The notes under the pieces: model-generated
Told to the model about the DNA's origin: nothing
The model's input: only the letters and a program-made list of their open reading frames with translations
Databases searched by the model: none
NCBI GenBank assembly: GCA_032117595.1
Contig: JAULYZ010000030.1
Location: 1 to 64,000 of the forward strand
DNA: 64,000 bases
Direction: 5' to 3'
Source of the DNA: WLJO01 sp032117595
GTDB lineage: Bacteria > Actinomycetota > Acidimicrobiia > Acidimicrobiales > Ilumatobacteraceae
In this document: positions 1 through 7,661 of the stretch, in pieces
Position numbering within the stretch: position 1 is the stretch's first letter
How the letters are laid out: every line of letters begins with the position of its first letter
Program-made: the position numbers and the translations under genes

Positions 1-1
1 G

Positions 2-874
2 ACGTGGCGCCGCGTGCTCGCCGAGGCGGGCGACGGCGTGACGATCGTGTCGCGGCGCGAGGCCGACCCGGTGCTCGTCGAGGCGCCGGGAGACCGGGTC
101 GACTGGCCCGATCGGGCCGGGAGCGCTGCGGTGCTGCCGACAGCGGGCGAGGCCGCTGCGTGGGACCGTTGGGGCGAGTTCCTCGGCAATGGACTCTCCG
201 GCTACGCGAGCGCGCGTGACCGGCCCGCTCACGACGGTACGAGCCGATTGTCGCCGTATCTCCGGTGGGGTGCGGTCCACCCGTCGCAACTCATCGGCGA
301 ATGCGACGGTTCACCCGAAGCAGACGCCTTCGTGCGCGAACTCTGCTGGCGTGAGTTCTACGCCGACATCCTCCATCAACGTCCGGAGACCTCGTGGCAC
401 AACCTCGATCGGCGTTTCGACCGGATCCGGGTCGACGACGACGATGCAGCGCTCGAACGGTTCCATCGCTGGCAGGTCGGCCAGACCGGCTTCCCGATCG
501 TCGATGCCGGCATGCGGCAGCTCTCGGCGACAGGATGGATGCACAACCGTGTTCGCATGATTGTCGGGTCGTTCCTCGTGAAGGACCTGCATCTGCCGTG
601 GCAGTGGGGAGCCCGACACTTCATGGATCAGCTGGTCGATGGCGACATCGCCTCGAACAACCATGGCTGGCAGTGGGTGGCCGGGTGCGGTACCGATGCG
701 GCGCCCTACCACCGCATCATGAACCCGACGTTGCAGGCCGAGAAGTTCGACCCCGACGGCGCCTACGTGCGTCAGTGGGTGTCGGAGTGGCCCGATCTGT
801 GCCCGCCGATGGTCGATCACGCCGTCGAGCGGGCCGAGGCGCTTCGGCGCCGGGCCGCCCTCTCGGTAACCTGA
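2..874 (+). CDS. Deoxyribodipyrimidine photo-lyase, C-terminal part (5' end outside window)
   Basis: The reading frame is open from base 2, so the N-terminal photolyase (antenna) domain lies upstream of the window. The visible 290 residues are the FAD-binding/DNA-binding half of the cryptochrome/photolyase family. Recognisable blocks are RLSPYLRWGAVHP, ELCWREFYADIL, GFPIVDAGMRQL, GWMHNRVRMIVGSFLVKDL, and a late D-x-D region, DGDIASNNHGWQWVAG, ending in NPTLQAEKFDPDGAYVRQW. These are typical of class I CPD photolyases, which repair UV-induced pyrimidine dimers using blue light. CPD versus (6-4) specificity cannot be settled from this half. hrcA follows after 26 bases. Confidence 0.93.
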   Translation, partial: TWRRVLAEAGDGVTIVSRREADPVLVEAPGDRVDWPDRAGSAAVLPTAGEAAAWDRWGEFLGNGLSGYASARDRPAHDGTSRLSPYLRWGAVHPSQLIGECDGSPEADAFVRELCWREFYADILHQRPETSWHNLDRRFDRIRVDDDDAALERFHRWQVGQTGFPIVDAGMRQLSATGWMHNRVRMIVGSFLVKDLHLPWQWGARHFMDQLVDGDIASNNHGWQWVAGCGTDAAPYHRIMNPTLQAEKFDPDGAYVRQWVSEWPDLCPPMVDHAVERAEALRRRAALSVT

Positions 875-900
875 GTTCCCAACGCTCGACCGACCCGGTG

Positions 901-1908
901 ATGTCCATGCTCGACGAACGCAAGACGGCGATCCTGCGCGCGGTGGTGCAGGAGTACATCGAGACCGCGCAGCCGGTTGGCTCGGGTCACGTCGCCAATG
1001 CCCCCGGCGTGCGCGTCTCGCCGGCAACCGTGCGCAACGAGATGGCCGTGCTCGAGCAGGAGGGATACCTCGTCCAGCCGCACACCTCTGCGGGCCGGAT
1101 CCCGACCGACAAGGGATATCGCTTCTTCGTCGACCATCTCGCTTCGCCGGGACGCATCGATGACGTGCGTCGTCAGCAGATCGGTGACTTCTTCCAGACC
1201 TCCCGGGGGGCGCTCGAGGGCCTTTTGGCCCGCACCGGGCAGTTGCTCAACGATCTCACCAGTTACGCATCGGTGGTCGTTGGGCCCAAGCAGGACCGCG
1301 CGAGTGTGCGCAGTGTGCAGATCGTCGGGATCAGTCCCCGGCACGCAACGGTGGTGGTCGTGTTCTCGAACGGCGCTGTGGTGAGTGAGACCATCGACGT
1401 CGCCGCCGACGACAACGATGCACGGTTGTCTGCAGCGGGCGCACACCTTGCGCTGCACCTCGTAGGTCATGCGCTCAGCGCAGAGAGCCGGCCCCAGCCG
1501 AGCGGCGACCAGGGCGTCGACCGAATCTGCGATTCGGTGATGGCGGCGCTCGCGGACCACGCTGCCGACTCGCCGTCCTCGGTGTTCGTGCGCGGGGCTT
1601 CGTCGATGGCAAGTGCCTTCGACGCAGTGGGGACGGTTCGTCAGGTTCTGTCGGCACTCGAGCAGCAGTACGTCGTGGTCTCCCTCGTGCACGATGTGCT
1701 GGATCGTGGGCTCTCCGTGGCCATCGGGGCGGAACACGGTGTGGAGCCACTGGTTGCGTGCGCCGTGGTGCTTGCGCCGGTGGTCGCCGAGGGCGAGCAG
1801 GTGGGAACGGTCGGCGTCGTGGGACCCACTCGTATGAATTATCCGCATGCGCTCGCCACAGTGGATGTCGTGAGCGAGCGTCTCGGCCGACGGCTCGAGG
1901 AGGGCTGA
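901..1908 (+). CDS. hrcA: Heat-inducible transcription repressor HrcA
   Basis: The 335-residue product has the HrcA layout. An N-terminal winged helix-turn-helix carries ERKTAILRAVVQEYIETAQP and VSPATVRNEMAVLEQEGYL, followed by HTSAGRIPTDKGYRFFVD and a GAF-like core domain. HrcA represses chaperone genes by binding CIRCE elements. ATG 901 fits the family N-terminus; GTG 898 and ATG 907 are alternatives. dnaJ starts two bases after the stop, the common hrcA-dnaJ arrangement. I saw no CIRCE-like inverted repeat in front of this pair, so the targets are probably groESL or other operons outside the window. Confidence 0.95.
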   Translation: MSMLDERKTAILRAVVQEYIETAQPVGSGHVANAPGVRVSPATVRNEMAVLEQEGYLVQPHTSAGRIPTDKGYRFFVDHLASPGRIDDVRRQQIGDFFQTSRGALEGLLARTGQLLNDLTSYASVVVGPKQDRASVRSVQIVGISPRHATVVVVFSNGAVVSETIDVAADDNDARLSAAGAHLALHLVGHALSAESRPQPSGDQGVDRICDSVMAALADHAADSPSSVFVRGASSMASAFDAVGTVRQVLSALEQQYVVVSLVHDVLDRGLSVAIGAEHGVEPLVACAVVLAPVVAEGEQVGTVGVVGPTRMNYPHALATVDVVSERLGRRLEEG

Positions 1909-1910
1909 TC

Positions 1911-3038
1911 GTGGCCGACCTCTACGAACTGCTCGGTGTGGCGCGCACGGCAAACGCCGATGACATCAAGAAGGCGTACCGGCGCAAGGCACGCGAACTG
2001 CACCCCGATGCAAACCCCGACGATCCATCTGCGGAGGACCGCTTCAAAGAGGTGGCGCGTGCGTACGAGGTGCTCTCGGACCCCGAGATGCGCGCTCGCT
2101 ACGACCAGTTCGGCGAGGCGGGCCTCGGTGGGGCAGCCGGCTCGGGGCAGGGCGACTTCTTCGGAACCGGTGGGCTCGGTGACATCTTCGAGGCGTTCTT
2201 CGGAGGCGCAGGTTTTGGTGGGGGACAACGCGGCCCGGCAGGTCCGCCGCGGGGTCAAGACCTCGAGGTAATGGCCGACATCGCCTTCGAACAGGCCGTG
2301 TTCGGCGGGAACATCCCGGTGTCGGTCCGCACCGCCGTCGCGTGCGAACCATGTGCCGGCAGTGGTGCGGCCGCCGGAACGGCACCCACCCGCTGCGACA
2401 CCTGTCAGGGCACTGGTCAGGTGCGTCGTGTGCGTCAGAGCCTGCTCGGCCAGATGGTGACCAGCGGACCGTGTCAGCGGTGCGGCGGCATGGGGCAGAT
2501 GATCGCGTCGCCCTGCAATGTCTGTCGCGGCGAGGGGCGCACCATCACGGACAAGACCTACAACGTCGACGTTCCTGCTGGGGTCGACAACGGTTCGACG
2601 TTGCGGCTCACGGGCAGGGGAGCAGTGGGGCCGCGCGGCGGCTCGGCCGGCGATCTGTACGTGCATCTGCGCGTGGCGCCGCACGACCGCTTTGTGCGTG
2701 ACGGCGACGATCTCGTCACCGAGATACGGGTCTCGGTTGCCCAGGCAGCGCTGGGCACCGTGATCGATCTGGCCACACTCGATGGCGAGGAGCGCATCGA
2801 GGTGCCCGCCGGATCACAGCACGGCACGGTGTTCGTCATGCGCGGCAAGGGCGTGCCCCGCGCCGCCCAGCGCCGTAGCGGCCGGGGAGATCTGCAGGTG
2901 ATTCTCCATGTGGAGGTTCCCACCAAGCTCACGGCGAAAGAGGCCGAACTGCTCCGTGCTCTCGCCGACGAACGTGGTGAACACGTGAACGCGCCCGACC
3001 AGTCGCTGATCGGGCGGATCAAGTCGGCGTTCTCGTGA
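1911..3038 (+). CDS. dnaJ: Chaperone protein DnaJ
   Basis: This 375-residue type I Hsp40 is the co-chaperone that delivers unfolded clients to DnaK and stimulates its ATPase. The J domain (about 1-68) carries HPD at residues 31-33. It is followed by a Gly/Phe-rich linker (GQGDFFGTGG, EAFFGGAGFGGG). Four zinc-finger repeats follow (CEPCAGSG, CDTCQGTG, CQRCGGMG, CNVCRGEG), then the C-terminal substrate domains. Start is GTG 1911, two bases after hrcA. The stop overlaps the GTG start of rsmE, giving a coupled hrcA-dnaJ-rsmE operon. Confidence 0.97.
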   Translation: MADLYELLGVARTANADDIKKAYRRKARELHPDANPDDPSAEDRFKEVARAYEVLSDPEMRARYDQFGEAGLGGAAGSGQGDFFGTGGLGDIFEAFFGGAGFGGGQRGPAGPPRGQDLEVMADIAFEQAVFGGNIPVSVRTAVACEPCAGSGAAAGTAPTRCDTCQGTGQVRRVRQSLLGQMVTSGPCQRCGGMGQMIASPCNVCRGEGRTITDKTYNVDVPAGVDNGSTLRLTGRGAVGPRGGSAGDLYVHLRVAPHDRFVRDGDDLVTEIRVSVAQAALGTVIDLATLDGEERIEVPAGSQHGTVFVMRGKGVPRAAQRRSGRGDLQVILHVEVPTKLTAKEAELLRALADERGEHVNAPDQSLIGRIKSAFS

Positions 3039-3748
3039 TCGAACTCGCCGGGTCGGCTGCGCACGTCGTCGTCGACGACCTCACTGCGCCCGGCCTCGAT
3101 GACATCGACACACACCACCTGGGACGGGTCCTGCGGCTTCGAGCGGGCGAGATCGTTACCGTCACCGACGGTCGCGGTGGCTGGCGGGAGTGCGTCTGGA
3201 ACGGGCGAACCGTGGAGCCCTGTAGCGAGGTACGGCTCAGCGACCCCGAGCAGCCCCCGATCGCCGTGGCCTTCGCGCTGTTGAAGGGCGACCGGCTGGA
3301 GTGGGTGGTGCAGAAGCTCACCGAACTGGGAATTGATCGCCTCATCCCGCTGCGCACCGACCGCGAAGTGGTGCGCTGGGACGAGGCAAAGGTTCCCGCC
3401 CAGATGACCCGTCTTGCGCGCATCGTGCGCGACGCCGTGATGCAGAGCCGCCGGGTGTGGATGCCCATCATCGAGACCCCAGTCCGGGCCAGCGAGTTGC
3501 TCGCTCACCCGGGGGTAGCCCGGGCCGATCTCGGTGGCGACGATCTCGAGGATCTGCCCCGTATCGGCACCATCGCCGTCGGCCCCGAGGGCGGTTGGTC
3601 AGATCCCGAGCGACAGGCCAGCGGGGCTGTCGTCGGACTGGGAGCAACGGTGCTCCGGGCCGAGACGGCGGCGATCTCGGCCGGGGTTCTGCTCGCCGAT
3701 CGACGTCGGCGATCGCACCGGATGGAAAACCGCCGCCACGCCGAGTAG
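3035..3748 (+). CDS. rsmE: 16S rRNA (uracil1498-N3)-methyltransferase RsmE
   Basis: The 237-residue SPOUT-family methyltransferase methylates N3 of U1498 in 16S rRNA with S-adenosylmethionine. The N-terminal PUA-like part contains HHLGRVLRLRAGEIVTVTDG. The knot region has AVGPEGGWSDPE and LGATVLRAETAAISAG, the usual SAM-binding signatures. The central KLTELGIDRLIPLRTDR and the MQSRRVWMPIIE block also match RsmE. The GTG start overlaps the dnaJ stop by four bases (GTGA), indicating translational coupling. Location next to dnaJ is common in many bacteria. Confidence 0.94.
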   Translation: MIELAGSAAHVVVDDLTAPGLDDIDTHHLGRVLRLRAGEIVTVTDGRGGWRECVWNGRTVEPCSEVRLSDPEQPPIAVAFALLKGDRLEWVVQKLTELGIDRLIPLRTDREVVRWDEAKVPAQMTRLARIVRDAVMQSRRVWMPIIETPVRASELLAHPGVARADLGGDDLEDLPRIGTIAVGPEGGWSDPERQASGAVVGLGATVLRAETAAISAGVLLADRRRRSHRMENRRHAE

Positions 3749-3784
3749 TCTCCCAGCCGTCTGCGTGACGTTTGGAGGGTTGAC

Positions 3785-4318
3785 GTGGCACCTGCGTCAA
3801 AGGAAGTTCAAGCCGACGAGTTCGACGAGGAACTCTCGGCCTATAGCCGGAAGGTGGGCGACCGCCTTCGCGCGATCCGCCGCCAGAAACGGCTCTCCCT
3901 CCAGGACGTGGAGGCAAACTCGGGCTTCGAGTTCAAGGCATCCGTCCTCGGGGCGTACGAGCGTGGCGAACGGGCGATCTCGGTGCCGAGGCTCGAGCGC
4001 CTCGCCTCGTTCTACAGCGTGCCGATCGACCAGTTGCTTCCGCAGGACGATGTCCACGGCGGCGGCGACAGCGGCGTCGACCTCTCGCGGGTGAAGCTCG
4101 CGATCAACGTGGCGAAGCTGATGCAGTTGAACGGCCAGCCCTTCGAGACGCTCCAACGCTTCCTGCGACTCATCCAGGTGCAGCGTCAGGACTTCAACGG
4201 CAAGGTCATCACCATCCGCGAGGACGACCAGCGTGCTATTGCAGCGATGCTCGATGTTCCGGTCGACCTCGTTGCTGCTCGCCTCGAGGCACTCGACCTG
4301 GTTTTCCACCGCGACTGA
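3785..4318 (+). CDS. BldD-like XRE-family regulator with c-di-GMP motif
   Basis: The 177-residue protein has an XRE helix-turn-helix at about residues 24-82 (KRLSLQDVEANSGF, GAYERGERAISVPRLERLA). Its C-terminal domain resembles that of Streptomyces BldD. The two BldD c-di-GMP contacts are preserved: R134-x-D136, then eight residues, then R145-x-x-D148 (RQD, FNGKVITI, REDD). In Streptomyces, four c-di-GMP molecules dimerise BldD on developmental promoters. Here the ligand is inferred from the motif only. GTG 3785 is preceded by GGAGGG at about 3773; TAGTCT at 3746-3751 is a plausible -10. The gene is transcribed alone between rsmE and hemW. Confidence 0.85.
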   Translation: MAPASKEVQADEFDEELSAYSRKVGDRLRAIRRQKRLSLQDVEANSGFEFKASVLGAYERGERAISVPRLERLASFYSVPIDQLLPQDDVHGGGDSGVDLSRVKLAINVAKLMQLNGQPFETLQRFLRLIQVQRQDFNGKVITIREDDQRAIAAMLDVPVDLVAARLEALDLVFHRD

Positions 4319-4397
4319 CCCCAGGATCGGTCGGTGCTGCCCTCACCCCGTCGGCGCCGTGGGGTGAAGCGCAGGGTGAGTCTGGTTCACTGACACC

Positions 4398-5453
4398 GTG
4401 TCCTTCGGTGTCTACGTGCACATACCGTTCTGTGCCTCGCGCTGCGACTATTGCGCCTTCGCGACATGGACCGACCGACACCACCTGGCGGCGGACTACC
4501 TCGATTCCTGCCGGGTCGATCTCGAGCGCGCCCTGGCGCGACGACCCCGGCCCGTCACGAGTGTGTTCGTCGGCGGTGGAACACCCACCCAGGTCGACCC
4601 GCACCAGCTCGGCGCAGTGCTCGACGTGATCCCACTGGCGGAGGGTGCCGAGGTGACCGTCGAGTGCAATCCCGATGATGTCACCGTCGAACTGCTCGCT
4701 GCACTGCGCGCCCACCGAGTGAACCGTGTGAGTCTCGGCGTGCAGTCGATGGACCCCGAGGTACTGCAGGCGCTGGGCCGGTGGCACGATCCGGCCAGCG
4801 TGCAACGCGCCGTGGACGCAATCGGTTCGGTCGGCTTCGCATCGTTCAACCTCGACCTCATCTACGGGGCGAGCGGTGAGTCGCTGTCGCAGTGGGAGCG
4901 AACGCTCACCGCGGCGATGGCGCTCGACCCGCCGCACATCTCGGCGTACGGGCTCACCGTGGAGGCGGGAACACCGCTGGCGTCGCAGTCGCAGCGTTGG
5001 CCCGACGACGACGATCAGGCCGACAAGTACGAACTCGCCGACGAAATGCTCGGTGCCTCGGGCCTCGACAACTATGAGGTCTCCAACTGGGCGCGTCCTG
5101 GCCACGAGTCGGTTCACAACCGGCTGTACTGGGCGCAGGGCGACTACGTGGGCGTTGGGTGCGCAGCACACTCCCATGAGGCGGGCCGGCGCTGGTGGAA
5201 CGTACGCACGCCCGAGCGGTACATCGATCTCGTGCGCGCGGGGCTCCCGAGCGAGGCCTCGGCCGAGGTCCTCGACGCCGAGACCCGCCGTATCGAGGGC
5301 CTCCAGCTCGCGTTGCGCACGCGCGAGGGGGTGCCGCGTGGCGTACTGCCCGACGACGGGCTCGACGGGTTCGTCGAATCTCGTGGCGAGCGTGTCGTGC
5401 TCACCCGACGGGGTCGCCTGATGGCCAATGAGGTCAGCCTGCGCCTGCGCTAG
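4398..5453 (+). CDS. hemW: Heme chaperone HemW / HemN-like radical SAM protein
   Basis: The 351-residue radical SAM protein carries the CX3CX2C cluster motif at residues 12, 16 and 19 (CASRCDYC). Other landmarks are YVHIPFC near the start, VGGGTPT, ECNPDD and RVSLGVQSMD. The motif following the three cysteines lacks the extra cysteine typical of true coproporphyrinogen dehydrogenase HemN, which fits HemW, a heme-binding chaperone. It often sits with hrcA-dnaJ, as here. GTG 4398 gives the expected VSFGVYVHIPFC start. The stop lies 36 bases before tRNA-Val. Confidence 0.88.
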   Translation: MSFGVYVHIPFCASRCDYCAFATWTDRHHLAADYLDSCRVDLERALARRPRPVTSVFVGGGTPTQVDPHQLGAVLDVIPLAEGAEVTVECNPDDVTVELLAALRAHRVNRVSLGVQSMDPEVLQALGRWHDPASVQRAVDAIGSVGFASFNLDLIYGASGESLSQWERTLTAAMALDPPHISAYGLTVEAGTPLASQSQRWPDDDDQADKYELADEMLGASGLDNYEVSNWARPGHESVHNRLYWAQGDYVGVGCAAHSHEAGRRWWNVRTPERYIDLVRAGLPSEASAEVLDAETRRIEGLQLALRTREGVPRGVLPDDGLDGFVESRGERVVLTRRGRLMANEVSLRLR

Positions 5454-5489
5454 GCGAGGGTCCCGCTGGTAGCGTTCGTGTGCCCGTAC

Positions 5490-5563
5490 GGGCGCGTAGC
5501 TCAGTTGGTTAGAGCGCCACCTTGACACGGTGGAGGTCTGGGGTTCGAGTCCCCACGTGCCCA
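5490..5563 (+). tRNA. tRNA-Val (anticodon GAC)
   Basis: A complete cloverleaf can be folded by eye. The acceptor stem pairs GGGCGCG (5490-5496) with CGTGCCC (5556-5562), with one G-U pair. The D arm is GCTC...GAGC. The anticodon stem CCACC/GGTGG encloses TTGACAC, so the anticodon is GAC, reading GUC valine codons. The T arm is TGGGG-TTCGAGT-CCCCA (5539-5555). The discriminator is A5563 and CCA is not encoded. A -10-like TAGCGT lies at 5470-5475. Confidence 0.97.
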
Positions 5564-5714
5564 CTGCTCGTTCACGCTGTGCGCCGACACAACCTGCTCG
5601 GGTGAGTTGTCCGAACGTTTCGTTGAGTATCACCGGTGCACGCGGTCGGGTGTCGTACCGTCTTCTGGCAGAGCCGTAGATCGGTTCTGTTCAGAGAAGG
5701 GTGGCCGAGAGCCG

Positions 5715-6677
5715 ATGAGGAAACGACGTGTAGTCATGGCTGCGGGAATTGCCGCAGCGAGCGCACTGGTGCTGGTGAGTTGTTTCGGCGCCAACGTGGC
5801 GGTGTCGGGTAAGCAGGATTCTGCGCTCGCGCCGAACGTGGGCAAGCGGGTCGAGATCAGTATCAAGTCGAAGTCGAGTCTCGGGAGCCCGTGGGGCGGC
5901 ATGTCGGGGTCGCTGCGCGACAACGGCACCAACCCGGCCTTCCCGCACGGTGTGAAGTTGAACTTCAACCGGGGCGTAGCGACCGCCATCGGCGAGTACT
6001 GCAACCAAGCACTTGGCGGACCGTCCCGCCAGGTGCACGGGATCGGCGGATCCTTGACGCGCGGCGTAACGACTGGACCAACCGGGCCGACCGGGCCGTG
6101 CGGTTCGTCGGCGGGTGAGGATCCCCGACTCTGGTTAGGGCTCGTCACGTATGCATCCGCGGATACCAAGCGGTACCCGAACACCATCACCCCGGAGTGC
6201 ACCTATGCGTACTCGGTGCTGAATGCCTACTTGTTCCTCGGGCTCGGTGGTCTGCTCGGTCCCACCGTGGCCCCCAAGTCGTCGACCAGCACGAGCGGGA
6301 ACGTTGCAGGCTTCGGCCTGATGATCGTGGTTGACTCGGACGCAAACCGAAACTTCGACCGCAACGATCGCTTCGCCTTCGTTGCGCTCTGCGGGCCGTA
6401 CGCCAACCTCGACCTGTCGGGCGTCGTGGGGCCCAGCCCCGCCGACGGGTCGCAAACATACAGTTACGGAACCTGCACCGATTCTGCTGCCCCGTATCCC
6501 GGCATGGTGCCCGGTACTGATCTGGTCGGTGATCCCGATGACTGGCTCAGCGTCTTCCTCGGTGGAGCTCTGTCGGAAGACTGCCTGCGGACGTTCGTTT
6601 CGGGCAACGCCGTCATCACTCCGGTCTTCGAGTGGGTGACCGGCCCGACGGGTCCGATGGCGCCGACCTCGGGCTGA
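5715..6677 (+). CDS. Secreted lipoprotein of unknown function with collagen-like Gly-Pro-Thr triplets
   Basis: The 320-residue protein starts with a lipoprotein signal: MRKRRVVMAAG, a hydrophobic stretch, and the lipobox LVSC with Cys23 as the lipidation site. After cleavage it would be tethered outside the membrane. Two short collagen-like runs occur, GPTGPTGPCG in the middle and GPTGPMAP near the end. An aspartate-rich DSDANRNFDRNDRF segment resembles a calcium-loop style sequence. Several cysteines could form disulfides. I do not recognise the family. ATG 5715 is chosen because it gives a proper signal peptide; the frame is open upstream to 5607. A strong hairpin at 6720-6766 follows. Confidence 0.75.
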   Translation: MRKRRVVMAAGIAAASALVLVSCFGANVAVSGKQDSALAPNVGKRVEISIKSKSSLGSPWGGMSGSLRDNGTNPAFPHGVKLNFNRGVATAIGEYCNQALGGPSRQVHGIGGSLTRGVTTGPTGPTGPCGSSAGEDPRLWLGLVTYASADTKRYPNTITPECTYAYSVLNAYLFLGLGGLLGPTVAPKSSTSTSGNVAGFGLMIVVDSDANRNFDRNDRFAFVALCGPYANLDLSGVVGPSPADGSQTYSYGTCTDSAAPYPGMVPGTDLVGDPDDWLSVFLGGALSEDCLRTFVSGNAVITPVFEWVTGPTGPMAPTSG

Positions 6678-6719
6678 TCTGCGACAGGCTGATCGACGAC
6701 AGTCAGTATTGATTGACCT

Positions 6720-6766
6720 GACGGGGGTTCATCGTGCGTGGGAGACTCGCGCGATGAACCCCCGTC
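6720..6766 (+). terminator. Perfect 15-bp hairpin, terminator-like, overlapping the next start codon
   Basis: Bases 6720-6734 (GACGGGGGTTCATCG) are the exact reverse complement of 6752-6766. Four more pairs can form inside (6735-6738 with 6748-6751, one G-T), leaving a loop of nine. A short pyrimidine run TTTCCTGTCT follows. The position, 43 bases after the lipoprotein stop, fits a rho-independent terminator. The right arm contains the ATG at 6754 of the following lipoprotein gene, so the hairpin could instead, or also, block that start codon. Confidence 0.7.
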
Positions 6767-7614
6767 TTTCCTGTCTGCGCTCACGTTCGGCCAGCCTGCG
6801 CTCACCTTCGGTCCGAAGGGCTGCGATCTCGCTCGGCTCGGTCGCACTGTTCGGTGTACTGAGTGCCTGTGCAGCGGATGCGCCCACCAGCGACACGGTG
6901 GCGCCGACCTCGGTGGCACCCTCGACGCTGCCGCCCGACCGTTCGACAGCGCTCGAGATCGTCGTCGGTGTCGAGGGCGAACCCAACATCACGGTGGCAT
7001 CGCTCTCGGTGGATGACGGTGGCGTCGCAACGGGCTCGGGTTACCTCGCCGACCCGGCGCGTGCGTCGTCCGCTGCAGAACTGCTGAAGGATCCTGCCGT
7101 GGTCAAACGTCTCGTCGAGGGAGAGCCCCAGGGCCAGATGTGCACCGAGATCTACGGCGGTCCGGACATCGCCACCGTGACCGGAACACTCGACGGGGTT
7201 GCGGTGAACACGTCGTTCAACCGCAACAACGGGTGTGGCATTGCCGACTGGGAGTTGCTGCTGCCCCTGCTGACCCGCTCGCACTGGGACGGCGCCGGTC
7301 GTCTCTACCTGCGTGGCGAGTCGCCTATCGCCGTCGCTGCCGGCACCACGTTCTCGATCGAACTCGAGTCGAACCCCACGACCGGGTACGAGTGGGTGGT
7401 TCAGGTGTCCGACTCTGCGGTGGTCACCGCTGGTGCAAGCACCTACCTGCCGCCCGCCGACGTCAAGCCGGGTGCCGGCGGCTACCAGCGCATTGCGTTC
7501 ACGGCTGCATCTGCCGGCACGGCGACCATCACGCTCGAGTACCGGCGCTCCTTCGAGCCGCCCACCACACCGGCGGTGGACACGGTCACCTACGACGTCA
7601 CGGTGAACGGCTAG
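6754..7614 (+). CDS. Lipoprotein with C-terminal chagasin-type (I42) protease inhibitor domain
   Basis: From ATG 6754 the product is 286 residues with an arginine-rich leader, hydrophobic segment and lipobox LSAC (Cys39). A Ser/Thr/Pro linker follows. The last 100 residues match the chagasin fold: GTTFSIELESNPTTGYEW (the NPTTGYxW loop), a GAGGYQRIAF segment equivalent to GxGG, and YRRSFEP equivalent to the third RPW-like loop. Chagasins inhibit papain-like cysteine proteases, so an exported protease inhibitor is likely. The middle (about 60-180) is unassigned. The ATG lies inside a hairpin; TTG 6709 is an upstream alternative but gives a poor signal peptide. Confidence 0.78.
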   Translation: MNPRLSCLRSRSASLRSPSVRRAAISLGSVALFGVLSACAADAPTSDTVAPTSVAPSTLPPDRSTALEIVVGVEGEPNITVASLSVDDGGVATGSGYLADPARASSAAELLKDPAVVKRLVEGEPQGQMCTEIYGGPDIATVTGTLDGVAVNTSFNRNNGCGIADWELLLPLLTRSHWDGAGRLYLRGESPIAVAAGTTFSIELESNPTTGYEWVVQVSDSAVVTAGASTYLPPADVKPGAGGYQRIAFTAASAGTATITLEYRRSFEPPTTPAVDTVTYDVTVNG

Positions 7615-7649
7615 GCACCCGCTGAACCGATGCCGCCGAGGCGGTTCCG

Positions 7650-7661
7650 TACACTGATTCC
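7650..7661 (+). promoter_or_regulatory. Leaderless-type promoter (-10 TACACT)
   Basis: TACACT at 7650-7655 ends six bases before ATG 7662. That spacing puts the transcription start at or next to the start codon, and no Shine-Dalgarno sequence fits. Confidence 0.45.

Noticed and set aside
860..1911. CIRCE operator at hrcA/dnaJ
   Set aside because: No TTAGCACTC-N9-GAGTGCTAA-like repeat was found by eye.
817..1953. Long minus-strand ORF opposite hrcA
   Set aside because: It is a GC-rich shadow of hrcA with no family features.
5490..7620. Integrated element at tRNA-Val
   Set aside because: No duplicate of the tRNA 3' end, integrase or mobility gene is seen downstream.
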